Source: Deefgea piscis
GTDB lineage: Bacteria; Pseudomonadota; Gammaproteobacteria; Burkholderiales; Chitinibacteraceae
Direction: 5' to 3'
NCBI RefSeq assembly: GCF_019665785.1
Contig: NZ_CP081149.1
Span: forward strand, 3,472,001 to 3,536,000
Length of the DNA stretch: 64,000 bases
Below are positions 30,798 to 41,911 of the stretch, piece after piece. Both the position numbers and the translations under genes were made by a program. Each line of letters begins with the position of its first letter. Positions within the stretch are counted from its first letter, which is position 1. The notes beneath the pieces were generated by a model that saw only the letters and a list, made by a program, of their open reading frames with translations, had not been told where the DNA came from and did not search any database.

Positions 30798-31856
30798 CTA
30801 TGAGCTGATGGCGCAAGTTTGTAGGCATTTTTGTAGCTGCAATACTCGGCTTTGTGTTTCAAGCTGCATTATTTTTTTGCGATGCGTTGCGCTGATTTTT
30901 CGCTCAGGTAAAGATTGCTGTGCAAATAACTGCGCGTAAAAAGGCAGCGCTAACTCAGCTTGCTGCTGTGCCAGATAGCAATCAATTAAAGCCTTGCTAC
31001 ATCGAGTTTGCAGGCTCGATACCCCCGCCTGCTCCGCCAATTGTTGCGCTTGTAGTAAAATGCGCTCAGCCTCTGCTACTTGTAATTGCAGTAGGATCTC
31101 ACCCAAACCGGTCAAGGCATGCGCCTTGCCCCACAGATTATCATTGGCGTAATGCAAATCGTATGCCGTCGCCAACTCAACCCTAGCCTGCTGCAACATC
31201 CCTTGCTGGGCATGAATCAAACCACGGTAATACACAATTTCTGCCGCCCAGACTTTATTGTGCAAAGGCAGCTCCATCAATCGTTCGGCGCGGGCGATCG
31301 CATCTAAAGCTTGAGCGTAACGCTGCAAACGATATTGATCACTCGCGACATACAGCAAGGCATCACACTCTAACAGCGGGTCGGCAATCGCCACCGCCAT
31401 TTTGAGCGCCATTTCACTGCACCGCAGCGAGGCTTCATTATCGTTAAAACCAATATAAACCTGCCCAATACCTAAATAGACACGGACACATTGCCCTAGG
31501 TTTTGCGCGCCTTTGGCCTGCATTAAAGCTTTAGTCCATTGATCGAGTGCCAATAAAGGCTGATCATTTAATAAATAAGACGTCGCCAACAGCAGCAATG
31601 AATTGGTCGAACTACCTATCTGTCCAGCCTGCCGATAACTCTCAGCCGCCGCACTAAATGCCGCTTGCGCCGCATGATGCGCGCTAAAATGCTGCTGGGC
31701 ATGCCCTAAAATATCCAATGCCATCCCGTGTAAACGTGGGTCAGCTTGGCTTTCAGCCACCCATTGCTGCGCTTGATCAGGCAAAGGCGGCGAACCACAC
31801 TCGGCACAATTTAATACCGTCTCAAGTTGAGTTAATAACGCTAAACGCGCGGTCAT
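30798..31856 (-). CDS. TPR-repeat protein
   Basis: This 352-residue protein consists of helical repeats of TPR type and ends in a short coiled-coil tail (about residues 320-345) with no recognisable catalytic domain. I see no signal peptide, so it is probably cytoplasmic. The ATG at 31856 overlaps the TGA of the preceding gene (ATGA) and has GGAG upstream, so the two are translationally coupled. Its repeats resemble those of that neighbour, suggesting a duplicated pair in which only the upstream gene kept a GGDEF-like domain. The function is unknown. Confidence 0.8.
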   Translation of the reverse strand: MTARLALLTQLETVLNCAECGSPPLPDQAQQWVAESQADPRLHGMALDILGHAQQHFSAHHAAQAAFSAAAESYRQAGQIGSSTNSLLLLATSYLLNDQPLLALDQWTKALMQAKGAQNLGQCVRVYLGIGQVYIGFNDNEASLRCSEMALKMAVAIADPLLECDALLYVASDQYRLQRYAQALDAIARAERLMELPLHNKVWAAEIVYYRGLIHAQQGMLQQARVELATAYDLHYANDNLWGKAHALTGLGEILLQLQVAEAERILLQAQQLAEQAGVSSLQTRCSKALIDCYLAQQQAELALPFYAQLFAQQSLPERKISATHRKKIMQLETQSRVLQLQKCLQTCAISS

Positions 31857-33133
31857 ACTGCCATCTCCCACACCACGGCACCGGCGCCATGGCGCATCGC
31901 CAAATACAAGGCCAAATCCGCACGTAATTGCAATACGTCAACGGTGTCGCCCTGCTGATAAATTGTGCCGCCCATACTCAAGGTGAGTGCCTCGGGTAAA
32001 TCACTAAAATCCAATTGCGCGATCTGCTGTTGAATTTGCTCAATCAATGCATTGGCCAAGTCTGCCGAGCTAGCAGGCAACATCAATTTAAACACCAGCT
32101 GCCCACCCGCAATCAACTCCGCCCCTTCTGGTAGTGCGTCTTGCAAAACCTTGGCAATTCGCAGACTGCAATCATTACTTTTTGCTTCGCCCATCACTTC
32201 GCGCAAATAGGTCGACTGATCAACGCCACAATGCAATACACATAAAGACGGATGATCAATCGCCAGAGCCAGTAACATCGGCCAGCGCGCTTCCAAATAC
32301 CGTAGATTATGTAAGCCCGTCACCGCATCACGATAAGTGGTGCTTTCCAGCAAACGCACCTGCTCATCTTGCTGAGCACTTTTGAGTCTGAGCAGATCAA
32401 TTTCAATCTCACTGGTGGTTTGCTGTAGTTTGAATTCGACCTCGCGTAAGCGCCGTGGACGTGGTGGTTTTTTTTGTTGCGCTGAATGCAGCATCGCCGC
32501 CTGATAAAAATCGACCGCAGCCGTGTACTGCTGACAGGCTTGGCTCGCCTGCGCTAATTTAATCAGCAATGCGCCGCGCAAATCACTGGCGCCAGCATGC
32601 GCTAATGCCGAACTCGCTCGGCTGATCGCAGCAGGTAGGCCATCGGTTTGATTTATTTGTAGATACAGCGACAAAATCGACCAATGCAACATAAAGCTTT
32701 CGCAATCGTCGACCAATAAAACGGCTTGCTCAAATTGCGCCAAAGCCGCCGGCCATTGTTGCTGCAATTGATACAACCGAGCAGACTGCACTAGCAAAAC
32801 GGCATCGTCTTGCAATACCGCCATTGCCAAGGCCTGTGCTTGCAACGGATAGGCCGCGGCTACTTGGCCCATTGCCCACAAATCAGCCGCCAACCCTAAA
32901 TAGGCCGAACAATAGTGCGCCTCACCCTCAGCCAGAGAAAGCGCATGCTGATGTAAACTTAAAGCGCGTTCAAATTGCCCACTGTCATGCACGATGTCAG
33001 CGATTGCCAGCCAATACCCGGCTTCATTACTCTGCTCAGATTGAGCATGGGCCAGACCATCAAGAAAGTGTTGTAGTGCCTGATGAGACTGTCCTTGCTG
33101 CAGTAGAGTACGGCCCAAAACCAAAGAATCCAT
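31853..33133 (-). CDS. TPR protein with degenerate GGDEF domain
   Basis: This 426-residue protein has TPR-like helices (about residues 1-220), a basic coiled-coil linker (225-265) and a C-terminal GGDEF-fold domain from DAVTGLHNLRYLEARW (269-284) to the end. The active-site motif that should read GGDEF is GGQLV (343-347), and the metal-binding DxDxFK is GVDQSTY, so diguanylate cyclase activity is very unlikely. The soluble architecture resembles TPR-GGDEF regulators. It could bind nucleotide or a partner. It is the first gene of a two-gene unit with the TPR protein that follows. Confidence 0.82.
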   Translation of the reverse strand: MDSLVLGRTLLQQGQSHQALQHFLDGLAHAQSEQSNEAGYWLAIADIVHDSGQFERALSLHQHALSLAEGEAHYCSAYLGLAADLWAMGQVAAAYPLQAQALAMAVLQDDAVLLVQSARLYQLQQQWPAALAQFEQAVLLVDDCESFMLHWSILSLYLQINQTDGLPAAISRASSALAHAGASDLRGALLIKLAQASQACQQYTAAVDFYQAAMLHSAQQKKPPRPRRLREVEFKLQQTTSEIEIDLLRLKSAQQDEQVRLLESTTYRDAVTGLHNLRYLEARWPMLLALAIDHPSLCVLHCGVDQSTYLREVMGEAKSNDCSLRIAKVLQDALPEGAELIAGGQLVFKLMLPASSADLANALIEQIQQQIAQLDFSDLPEALTLSMGGTIYQQGDTVDVLQLRADLALYLAMRHGAGAVVWEMAV

Positions 33134-33181
33134 TACTTATCCAAACCTTAAGCGCGATACCGATCTAAACAGACAGAACAT

Positions 33182-33211
33182 AAAAAAAGCCTCGCAAAGC
33201 GAGGCCTTTTT
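33182..33211 (-). terminator. Intrinsic terminator of gltBD (first copy)
   Basis: GCCTCGC-AAA-GCGAGGC forms a perfect 7-bp stem, followed by CTTTTTT on the plus strand and TTTTTTTAT on the minus strand. It lies 20 bp after the stop of the first gltD. Confidence 0.92.
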
Positions 33212-33224
33212 TATTTCAATAGCC

Positions 33225-34712
<1,488 letters not shown>

Positions 34713-34717
34713 CTAAA

Positions 34718-37700
34718 TTAGTCTTTTAGCAATGCGTCGAGCTTGGCCACTTTTGGTTTTACCAACCAGAAGTAATCGACTGCTTCATCAAAGTTCGCCA
34801 GCAGTTCAGCGCCCTTGCTCGACCCAGTCAATGCCACGTGGGCAGTGATTTTGTCTTTCAAGAAAGCACGAATCGCGCCGTAGGCTTCACCATTGATCAA
34901 GTTGGTATCGATCAGTTCGTTGTTGTAGCGATAAGCAAATTTTTGCTTCGGATCGTAAACCAGAGCAAAACCACCAGTCATACCCGCGCCGAAGTTGTAA
35001 CCGGTTTCACCGAGTACCACCACGCAGCCGCCAGTCATGTATTCACAACCGTGATCACCAACGCCTTCAATCACCGCTGTCGCACCCGAGTTACGCACCG
35101 CGAAACGCTCGCCGGCCATACCCGCAGCAAACAACTCACCACCAGTTGCGCCATACAGACACGTGTTACCGGCAATCACAGCATCGCTCGAAGCAAATTC
35201 GCTACCTACAGGTGGATAGATAATTACTTGGCCGCCGTTCATGCCTTTACCCACGTAGTCATTGGCGTCGCCAGCGAGTTCCAACGTCAAACCTTTGGCA
35301 TTCCACACACCAAATGACTGACCGGCTGAACCATGCAATTTCAAGTGCAAGGTGCCTTCTGGCAGGCCATCTGCGCCGTGTGCTTTGGCGATTTCACCTG
35401 ACAAGCGCGCACCGATTGAACGATGGATATTGCGTACATCATATTCAAAGCGTTGTGGCGTTTTGGCTTTAATGCCTGCCAGCGCGTCTTTGACCATTTC
35501 TTCAGCCAACTCACCCTTGTCAAAACTTGGGTTGCGCTCATCCACGCAGAAACGAGATTCTGAATCTGGCGTGCTGCCTTGGCTCAGCAATGCACCCAGC
35601 GCGAGTTTTTGCTGTTTCTCAGTAGCGCCATCGATTAAGCCGAGCATTTCTGTGCGGCCAATCATTTCTTCAAACGTGCGCACGCCCAGCGCCGCCATCA
35701 ATTCACGCGTTTCTTGCGCGATGAAGGTGAAGTAATTCACCACCATTTCTGGCAAGCCGATAAAGAATTTGCTGCGCAATTTAATTTCTTGTGTTGCCAC
35801 GCCAGTAGCGCAGTTGTTCAAGTGACAAATACGCAAGTATTTGCAACCCAAAGCCACCATCGGGCCAGTACCGAAGCCGAAACTTTCCGCGCCCATGATC
35901 GCGGCTTTCACCACGTCTAGACCGGTTTTCAAACCACCATCGGCTTGCACGCGAACCCGGCCACGCAAACCGTTAGCACGCAATACTTGCTGTGCTTCAG
36001 TCAGGCCAAGTTCAAACGGCGAACCAGCGTATTTAACTGAAGCCAGTGGCGAAGCAGCGGTTCCACCGTCATACCCCGAGATGGTGATCAAATCGGCGTA
36101 GGCTTTAGCCACACCGGCAGCAATCGTACCCACGCCCGGTTCTGCCACTAATTTGACTGAAACCAAGGCTTCTGGATTGACTTGTTTCAAGTCAAAAATC
36201 AGCTGTGCCAAGTCTTCAATCGAATAAATATCGTGATGTGGCGGCGGCGAAATCAAGCTAATGCCTGGCTTGCTGTGACGCAATTTAGCGATCAGCGGCG
36301 ATACTTTATCGCCTGGCAATTGGCCGCCTTCACCCGGCTTAGCGCCTTGTGCCACTTTAATTTGCAAGACTTCAGCATTCACCAAGTAGTGCGGCGTAAC
36401 GCCGAAACGACCTGAAGCGACTTGCTTGATTTTCGACATTTTTGACGTGCCGTAGCGCGCTTCGTCTTCACCACCCTCACCCGAGTTCGAGCGAGCGCCA
36501 AGGCGATGCATGCCTTCTGCCAATGCTTCGTGCGCTTCTGGGCTTAAGGCGCCCAGCGACATACCGGCCGAGTCAAAACGCTTCACAATCGATGAAATTG
36601 GCTCAACTTCGTCGATAGAGATCGATTTGGCGGGGTCAATTTGCAATGCCATTAAGTCGCGCAGCATGGCCACTGGGCGAGTATTCACCAGTGCGGCGTA
36701 CTTGCTGTATTCCTTATAATCACCGCCTTGCACCGCTTTTTGCAGCTGCATCACCACATCAGGGTTGTAAGCGTGATATTCCTCACCAAACACGTATTTC
36801 AGCAAACCACCTTGCGCCAATGGACGCATTGGGTTGAAGGCTAATTTATTGAGTTTGATTTGATCGGCTTCAAAATCAGCGAAGTTAGCGCCAGAAATCC
36901 GCGATACCGTGCCGGTTAAGCACAGATCGATCACTTCTTCACCAATCCCTACGCCTTCAAACAATTGCGAACCGCGATACGACGCCACGGTCGAGATACC
37001 CATTTTCGACAAGATTTTCATCAAGCCTTTATTGATACCCTTACGGAAATTGTTCGCGGCTTTTTCCAGCGTGCCCTCAACTTGACCCATATCGACCAAT
37101 TCTTTGATCGTTTGGTAAGCAAGGTAAGGCACTACTGCGGTCGCACCGTAGCCGATCAAACAGGCGAAATGATGCGGATCGCGCGTGGTGGCGGTTTCAA
37201 CGATGATATTGGTTTTGCAACGTAAACCAGCGTTAATCAAGCCATGATGTACCGCACCGACGGCGAATAAGGCCGGAATTGGCATACGGCCTTTAGCGAT
37301 ATTTTTGTCGGACAATACGATGATCACCGTGCCAGCGTTGACGCTAGCGATAACATCGGCTTGCAGCTTTTCAATTGCCGCTTGCAAGCTCACGCCTTCA
37401 AACGTCAATGCAAAATGCGCAGTTTTAAAGTCTGGATCAGTTTGGCTAGTCAATACCGCAAACTTATCAGTCGACAACACTGGCGAAGTCACTTCCATGC
37501 GTTTGGCGTGGTCTGGGCCGTCTTCAAACAGATTGCGCTCAGGGCCAAAGCACGTGTTCAGCGACATTACGATCGCTTCACGGATTGGATCGATCGGTGG
37601 GTTGGTCACTTGCGCAAATTGTTGGCGCAAGAAGTCATACGGCGAGCGTACTTTTTCTGATAACACCGCCATCGGCGTGTCATCCCCCATCGAACCAATC

Positions 37701-39157
37701 GCTTCTTGACCGTCGTTCGCCAAGATGCGCAAGATTTGATCACGCTCTTCAAACGTCAACTGGAATTGTTTTTGGTACGTCAGCAAGGCGGCTTTGTCCA
37801 TCTCTTCGAGAGGACTATTGTCAGCGGCCATTTCCAAATGCTGGGCGTGCTCTTTGAGCCAAGCGCGGTACGGCTGTGCAGTTTTGAGTTTGTTATCGAT
37901 CACATCTGATTCGATAAACTCGCCCGATTTAAAATCAACCGCAACGATTTGGCCGGGTTTCACGCGGCCTTTTTTCACCACTTCTTCTGGCTTATAGCCC
38001 CATACGCCGATTTCTGAGGCGATAGTGATATGGCGATCTTTGGTGATGACATAACGCGCTGGGCGCAAACCGTTACGGTCAAGCGCACAACCAGCGTAGT
38101 CGCCTGCCGCCCAAACGATACCGGCCGGGCCATCCCATGGTTCCATGTGCAGCGAGTTGTATTCGTAGAAAGCGCGCAAGTCACGATCATTGGTATCGAC
38201 GTTTTGCCAAGCTGGTGGCACCATCAAACGGAAGGCACGGAACACATCTACGCCGCCAAGTACCAAGCTTTCCAGCATATTGTCCATACTCATCGAGTCT
38301 GAACCGTTGGTTTGCACGATAGGACGAATCGCTTCCATATCCAGCGCATTGCTGTCCATGATCGCTTCGCGAGCACGCGCCCATGCGCGGTTACCTGTTA
38401 GCGTATTGATTTCGCCATTGTGCGCGAGGAAACGGAAAGGCTGCGCCAATTTCCATTGTGGCCACGTATTGGTCGAGAAACGTTGATGATACACCGCCAT
38501 ACTCGAAGCAAAACGCTCGTCTTTTAAATCGAGATAAAACACCGGTAGATTTTCTGGTGTTACCAAGCCCTTATATGACATCACATAAGGGTTAAGTGTT
38601 GGGATGTAGAAAGCGGCGTCAGCCGTATTGGCTTTTTCTGCCAAGCGACGCGCTTGATACAAACGTCGAGCAAAATCAAGCTCAGACAGCGTAACTGGCG
38701 AATTAACAAAGATTTGCTGAATGGTCGGCAAAGAGCGCATTGCCGCTGCGCCAAGCGCATCGAGGTTGACCGGTACGTCGCGAATACCTGCTACTTGCAA
38801 GCCTTGGCTTTCAAGCGCTGACACGAGATTGCTGATCGACTTGGCCGATTCAGTTTTATCGAGGCTTGAGAACACCAAGCCAGCAGTGAACTGCTCAGCT
38901 AAAGCGTAGCCATTATCCGCAGCAACTGCGCGTAAAAAGCCTTTCGGCAAGCGAAATAGTAAACCACAACCATCGCCCGATTTACCATCTGCAGCCACCG
39001 CTCCGCGGTGAGTCAAACAGGCCAGCGAATTGATCGCAGTCGAGACCAGCCAGTGACTCGGCTTATCATCCATTTGTGCAATCAAACCGAAGCCGCAGCT
39101 ATCTTGCTCGAACTGCGGGCGGTATAACGTGCCCTTCAACCAGCTTTGTCTATCCAT
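34718..39157 (-). CDS. gltB: Glutamate synthase large subunit, first copy
   Basis: This 1479-residue enzyme makes two glutamates from glutamine and 2-oxoglutarate. Cys21 (QDSCGFGLIA) is the expected glutamine-amidotransferase nucleophile after removal of a short propeptide. The FMN-binding synthase domain has [20 protein letters not shown] and [20 protein letters not shown]. The 3Fe-4S site is in CKYLRICHLNNCATGVATQ, and the C-terminal beta-helix domain has [17 protein letters not shown]. The ATG at 39157 is preferred over an upstream TTG. The second gltB at 43-48 kb is longer and clearly divergent. Confidence 0.96.
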   Translation of the reverse strand: MDRQSWLKGTLYRPQFEQDSCGFGLIAQMDDKPSHWLVSTAINSLACLTHRGAVAADGKSGDGCGLLFRLPKGFLRAVAADNGYALAEQFTAGLVFSSLDKTESAKSISNLVSALESQGLQVAGIRDVPVNLDALGAAAMRSLPTIQQIFVNSPVTLSELDFARRLYQARRLAEKANTADAAFYIPTLNPYVMSYKGLVTPENLPVFYLDLKDERFASSMAVYHQRFSTNTWPQWKLAQPFRFLAHNGEINTLTGNRAWARAREAIMDSNALDMEAIRPIVQTNGSDSMSMDNMLESLVLGGVDVFRAFRLMVPPAWQNVDTNDRDLRAFYEYNSLHMEPWDGPAGIVWAAGDYAGCALDRNGLRPARYVITKDRHITIASEIGVWGYKPEEVVKKGRVKPGQIVAVDFKSGEFIESDVIDNKLKTAQPYRAWLKEHAQHLEMAADNSPLEEMDKAALLTYQKQFQLTFEERDQILRILANDGQEAIGSMGDDTPMAVLSEKVRSPYDFLRQQFAQVTNPPIDPIREAIVMSLNTCFGPERNLFEDGPDHAKRMEVTSPVLSTDKFAVLTSQTDPDFKTAHFALTFEGVSLQAAIEKLQADVIASVNAGTVIIVLSDKNIAKGRMPIPALFAVGAVHHGLINAGLRCKTNIIVETATTRDPHHFACLIGYGATAVVPYLAYQTIKELVDMGQVEGTLEKAANNFRKGINKGLMKILSKMGISTVASYRGSQLFEGVGIGEEVIDLCLTGTVSRISGANFADFEADQIKLNKLAFNPMRPLAQGGLLKYVFGEEYHAYNPDVVMQLQKAVQGGDYKEYSKYAALVNTRPVAMLRDLMALQIDPAKSISIDEVEPISSIVKRFDSAGMSLGALSPEAHEALAEGMHRLGARSNSGEGGEDEARYGTSKMSKIKQVASGRFGVTPHYLVNAEVLQIKVAQGAKPGEGGQLPGDKVSPLIAKLRHSKPGISLISPPPHHDIYSIEDLAQLIFDLKQVNPEALVSVKLVAEPGVGTIAAGVAKAYADLITISGYDGGTAASPLASVKYAGSPFELGLTEAQQVLRANGLRGRVRVQADGGLKTGLDVVKAAIMGAESFGFGTGPMVALGCKYLRICHLNNCATGVATQEIKLRSKFFIGLPEMVVNYFTFIAQETRELMAALGVRTFEEMIGRTEMLGLIDGATEKQQKLALGALLSQGSTPDSESRFCVDERNPSFDKGELAEEMVKDALAGIKAKTPQRFEYDVRNIHRSIGARLSGEIAKAHGADGLPEGTLHLKLHGSAGQSFGVWNAKGLTLELAGDANDYVGKGMNGGQVIIYPPVGSEFASSDAVIAGNTCLYGATGGELFAAGMAGERFAVRNSGATAVIEGVGDHGCEYMTGGCVVVLGETGYNFGAGMTGGFALVYDPKQKFAYRYNNELIDTNLINGEAYGAIRAFLKDKITAHVALTGSSKGAELLANFDEAVDYFWLVKPKVAKLDALLKD

Positions 39158-39239
39158 CACAGCGGCACCCTTACTAAAGCTCAAGAATCAGTCAAATACA
39201 TGCTGCTAGGGATTGACCCTAGTCAAGCAAAGGGGCTTG

Positions 39240-39268
39240 ATTCTAGCGATAAAGGGGGCTCAAAGCAA
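39240..39268 (-). promoter_or_regulatory. Possible promoter of first gltBD
   Basis: On the minus strand TTGCTT (weak -35, 3/6) is 17 nt from TAGAAT (5/6). Initiation near 39233 would give a leader of about 75 nt. No other strong candidate is seen in the 262-bp spacer, which also holds the small palindrome GGGG-AAA-CCCC. Confidence 0.4.
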
Positions 39269-39419
39269 CTCAAAGCCATAAAAGCACGGCAATCGGGGGA
39301 AACCCCAAGAAAGGGGCATATTGGGAGGTGAAGATTGACGAAAATACTTAATAAATCAGTCAGTTTGCGCAAAACATTCATTCAGAATTCTTCACGCAAA
39401 CGAACTCAATTTGCCGATT

Positions 39420-39734
39420 TTAGCGGCGTTTTGATAGCTCACTACGCTCAATCGCAATGGCGATCAAATAATGGATAATATCGCGGTCATGACCGATTTT
39501 TTCGATGCATGCGGCGCGCAAACGATCGACTAAATATTGCTCAGGCGAATCAATCACGCGAGCAAATCGATTGTATTTAAACTGCGAATTACCGACGATC
39601 TCTTCCAAAACGTCTAAACGCTCAGGTTGATTATTGCGTAAGCGATACATTTTGCTTTTGGCTAACACTTTACGCTCATGATTGGGCCGTAAAATCACAT
39701 GCCAATTGCTCGGCTCGTTTTGAACTTCTTCCAT
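39420..39734 (-). CDS. Hypothetical protein, 104 residues
   Basis: I do not recognise this protein. It is soluble, charged and probably helical, with segments LRPNHERKVLAKSKMYRLRN and LDVLEEIVGNSQFKYNRFAR and a basic end (ELSKRR). There is no signal peptide, membrane segment or cysteine cluster (one Cys only). It starts with ATG and a weak GGGA upstream, and lies between two glutamate synthase loci with large spacers on both sides. Composition looks like a real gene, and no better overlapping frame exists. Confidence 0.65.
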   Translation of the reverse strand: MEEVQNEPSNWHVILRPNHERKVLAKSKMYRLRNNQPERLDVLEEIVGNSQFKYNRFARVIDSPEQYLVDRLRAACIEKIGHDRDIIHYLIAIAIERSELSKRR

Positions 39735-40076
39735 TTGGTCTCATCCCTACTTAAGCCAGTAGCCGACAGCAGCGTCGACAACACCAGCGTGATCATTTCC
39801 GCCCGCCACAAACAGTGTAGGCAAAAATATGAATGCTTCGATTATACGACCAATTGGCAATGCCGAAAGATAATCCGTCTTGAACGACCAATACTCTGCA
39901 GCCAGAACCTCTAACTGATGCGCTCGGATGCGCCGCAACATAGTGACAAAATACCCTCAAGTAGCATAAAAAACTTTAAATATAATCAAATTCTAATATA
40001 ACATGCTGAAATATATTCAAACCTTACACATTCATTTTCTTCCTCTTCACGACCATCTAAAGCGAGCTAGCAGCAG
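39735..40076. other. Intergenic stretch without a clear gene
   Basis: This 342-bp stretch lies between the 104-residue hypothetical gene and the lipoprotein gene and is AT-rich over 39940-40030. A 64-codon open frame on the minus strand (39747-39941) has no convincing Shine-Dalgarno or family resemblance. A 25-codon frame from ATG 40003 ends in a TGA that overlaps the lipoprotein TTG start. No hairpin terminator or good promoter stands out. Confidence 0.5.
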
Positions 40077-41735
40077 TTGAACCGTTCCCTATATACCCCG
40101 ATTTTATTAGGCTTTCTAACCGCTTGTGGCGGCACTGAATCACCAAACCCAGAGCAACCCGGTATTGGCGTCAACCCAATACCCAGCTTAGCCCCCGTAC
40201 CGAGCGCCTCTCCAATACCGAGTGCTTCTCCAGCGCCTAGCTTGCCACCGGTAGCCACACTGCCGACCACACCCTGTAACGATGGTAGTTGCCTTGAGGA
40301 TGACCTTTTTACCAACCAGCAAGAAGATCTATTACTTAATGATTTCTCGTTTCGCAAACGCCTCATTCAAGAAAACATGATTCCCTATCTGGATCTGGAC
40401 GATCCGCGAGTCATTGATTATATTCGCGAGCCGACTACTTCTTATAACAATGCTTCTGCCAAAGGCAATGACCAAGCCAGTACCAAAAAAGAAGATCTAG
40501 TTCGCTGGTACCGAGATATCCGGCATGGGATTGCTGATAATCCGTTCCGAGAATTTGATGGTGGCGCTATTTTCAAACACCCTCCGGTATTTGCAAGCCA
40601 AGCCCCCTTCAATACGGCCGACCATGATGTTGGCGTCTATAAGCGGGAGTTTCTGGAAAATCGTTTAGATTTTTATAATTTCTTTCGTGCGCTGTATGGT
40701 GCTCAGCGCTCGTATATCTCCAACTATAAACAAACGACCACCCAAGCTGGCGCATGGCTTGGCCGTCAAGTGGTACCCGAAGGAGGCAGCGGCCATTATC
40801 CAAGTTGGACCATCGCCAATGAAAAATACGGCATCAAGAAAGCCACCTTTGAGGCGGGCTACCATAGTCGCTCCAGTGCCAATATCCAAGTTGGGGGTAC
40901 CGGTGGTGACCAGAGTAATTTGAACCACTTTATGAGTAATGAGCGCTTATCTGCTATTTGGAATGAGGGCGAATGGGATAGTATGGCCGCCCTCGGGCAT
41001 CGCCATGTGTTCTTAGATGAATCCAGCAAGGACATTGGCTTTGGGGTGTACAACTGGTCCTTAGTTTGGACCGTGTGGGGCAGTAATCCAGAAAAAAACT
41101 GGGGCTGGAATAGCCTAACGGAGAAAGCTTACTACACTAAATATCCTGCCGCGACAGCGCAACAAGGGGTTGAAATGTGGCACTCGCATGGCTACTACCC
41201 ATTCTTTGCGACCTCATGGACCAACCAATCAATTAATGCCAAATTATTACCCGCCTATATCACGCCACTCACACCAGGTGAGCAAGTCAAACTTAAAATT
41301 GAACTGTTTCACAGCCAAAAAGACGGCGATTTATCGGTCGGCAGCCCGATTCTGGGTGCCCCTGTACTCGGCTTTGAACTCTCAGATATTCAAGGCACAG
41401 GCGCTGATCAAGGTGGAGAATCGCCCGTTGGCGCCTCTGTTTCCGGCGGCAAAGATTGGGTCGGCGCATTGCCAACTCATCCGTTTGGTGGTCGATGGCA
41501 CTTCACAGCCCCGAAGGCCAACCAGCTACAATTTCGCATGCCAGAAAAAATGTGGCAAACCATCACTGATGGCTTTAACAAGGCCGCACCCGAGCAAAAA
41601 AACTACTACACCGTACGCTATACATTCACCACCAACGGTAATGGCTTAAAGATTGTGAAGCCGTTTTATATGAACCAAACGATTGGTGCGCAATTAATAT
41701 TGCAAACCACTTATTTTGATATGAGCCGCGAATAG
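40077..41735 (+). CDS. Lipoprotein with probable CAP-like domain
   Basis: This 552-residue protein begins with a short signal peptide and lipobox LTAC (Cys17), so it should be lipidated and exported by Lgt/LspA. A Pro/Ser/Ala-rich tether (about residues 36-66) contains PSASPI/PSASPA repeats encoded by two near-identical 18-bp units. The folded part has FYNFFRALYGAQ (199-210) and GHRHVFLDESSKDIGFGV (307-324). These resemble the first helix and the GHR...GxG motif of bacterial CAP/SCP proteins; that assignment is tentative. A C-terminal beta-rich region follows. The TTG start is the only one compatible with the signal peptide; no clear Shine-Dalgarno precedes it. Confidence 0.78.
   Translation: MNRSLYTPILLGFLTACGGTESPNPEQPGIGVNPIPSLAPVPSASPIPSASPAPSLPPVATLPTTPCNDGSCLEDDLFTNQQEDLLLNDFSFRKRLIQENMIPYLDLDDPRVIDYIREPTTSYNNASAKGNDQASTKKEDLVRWYRDIRHGIADNPFREFDGGAIFKHPPVFASQAPFNTADHDVGVYKREFLENRLDFYNFFRALYGAQRSYISNYKQTTTQAGAWLGRQVVPEGGSGHYPSWTIANEKYGIKKATFEAGYHSRSSANIQVGGTGGDQSNLNHFMSNERLSAIWNEGEWDSMAALGHRHVFLDESSKDIGFGVYNWSLVWTVWGSNPEKNWGWNSLTEKAYYTKYPAATAQQGVEMWHSHGYYPFFATSWTNQSINAKLLPAYITPLTPGEQVKLKIELFHSQKDGDLSVGSPILGAPVLGFELSDIQGTGADQGGESPVGASVSGGKDWVGALPTHPFGGRWHFTAPKANQLQFRMPEKMWQTITDGFNKAAPEQKNYYTVRYTFTTNGNGLKIVKPFYMNQTIGAQLILQTTYFDMSRE
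40199..40234 (+). repeat. Two 18-bp tandem units in lipoprotein gene
   Basis: ACCGAGCGCCTCTCCAAT is followed directly by ACCGAGTGCTTCTCCAGC (14 of 18 bases shared). They encode PSASPI and PSASPA in the tether. The unit is a multiple of three, so copy changes would alter linker length without a frameshift. Confidence 0.7.
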
Positions 41736-41831
41736 TACAAGCCATGGTAAATACCAGCCCAAAGCCAGCGATTACTGCTTTTGGGCTAGTAAGGCTAAAA
41801 GTCAGTCAATCAACAGCATGTGTATAAAAAC

Positions 41832-41859
41832 AAAAAAGCCAGCATATGCTGGCTTTTTT
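41832..41859. terminator. Bidirectional terminator between lipoprotein gene and gltD
   Basis: A perfect palindrome AAAAAAGCCAGCAT/ATGCTGGCTTTTTT gives an 8-bp GC-containing stem with A-tract and T-tract on both sides. It lies between convergent genes and serves both strands. A weaker hairpin (AGCCCAAA/TTTTGGGCT, 41756-41787) precedes it. Confidence 0.92.
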
Positions 41860-41911
41860 CAATGTATTGACCTGTAGACCATAATTAAAAAGCACTACCG
41901 GCCAATACCTA

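Noticed and set aside
39265..39285. TGGC...TTGC pattern upstream of the first gltB as a sigma-54 promoter
   Set aside because: The spacing between GG and GC is 9 nt instead of the required 10.
39747..39941. 64-codon minus-strand open frame upstream of the 104-residue gene
   Set aside because: The nearest AGGG is about 13 nt from the start, the peptide resembles no family I know, and no coupled neighbour supports it.
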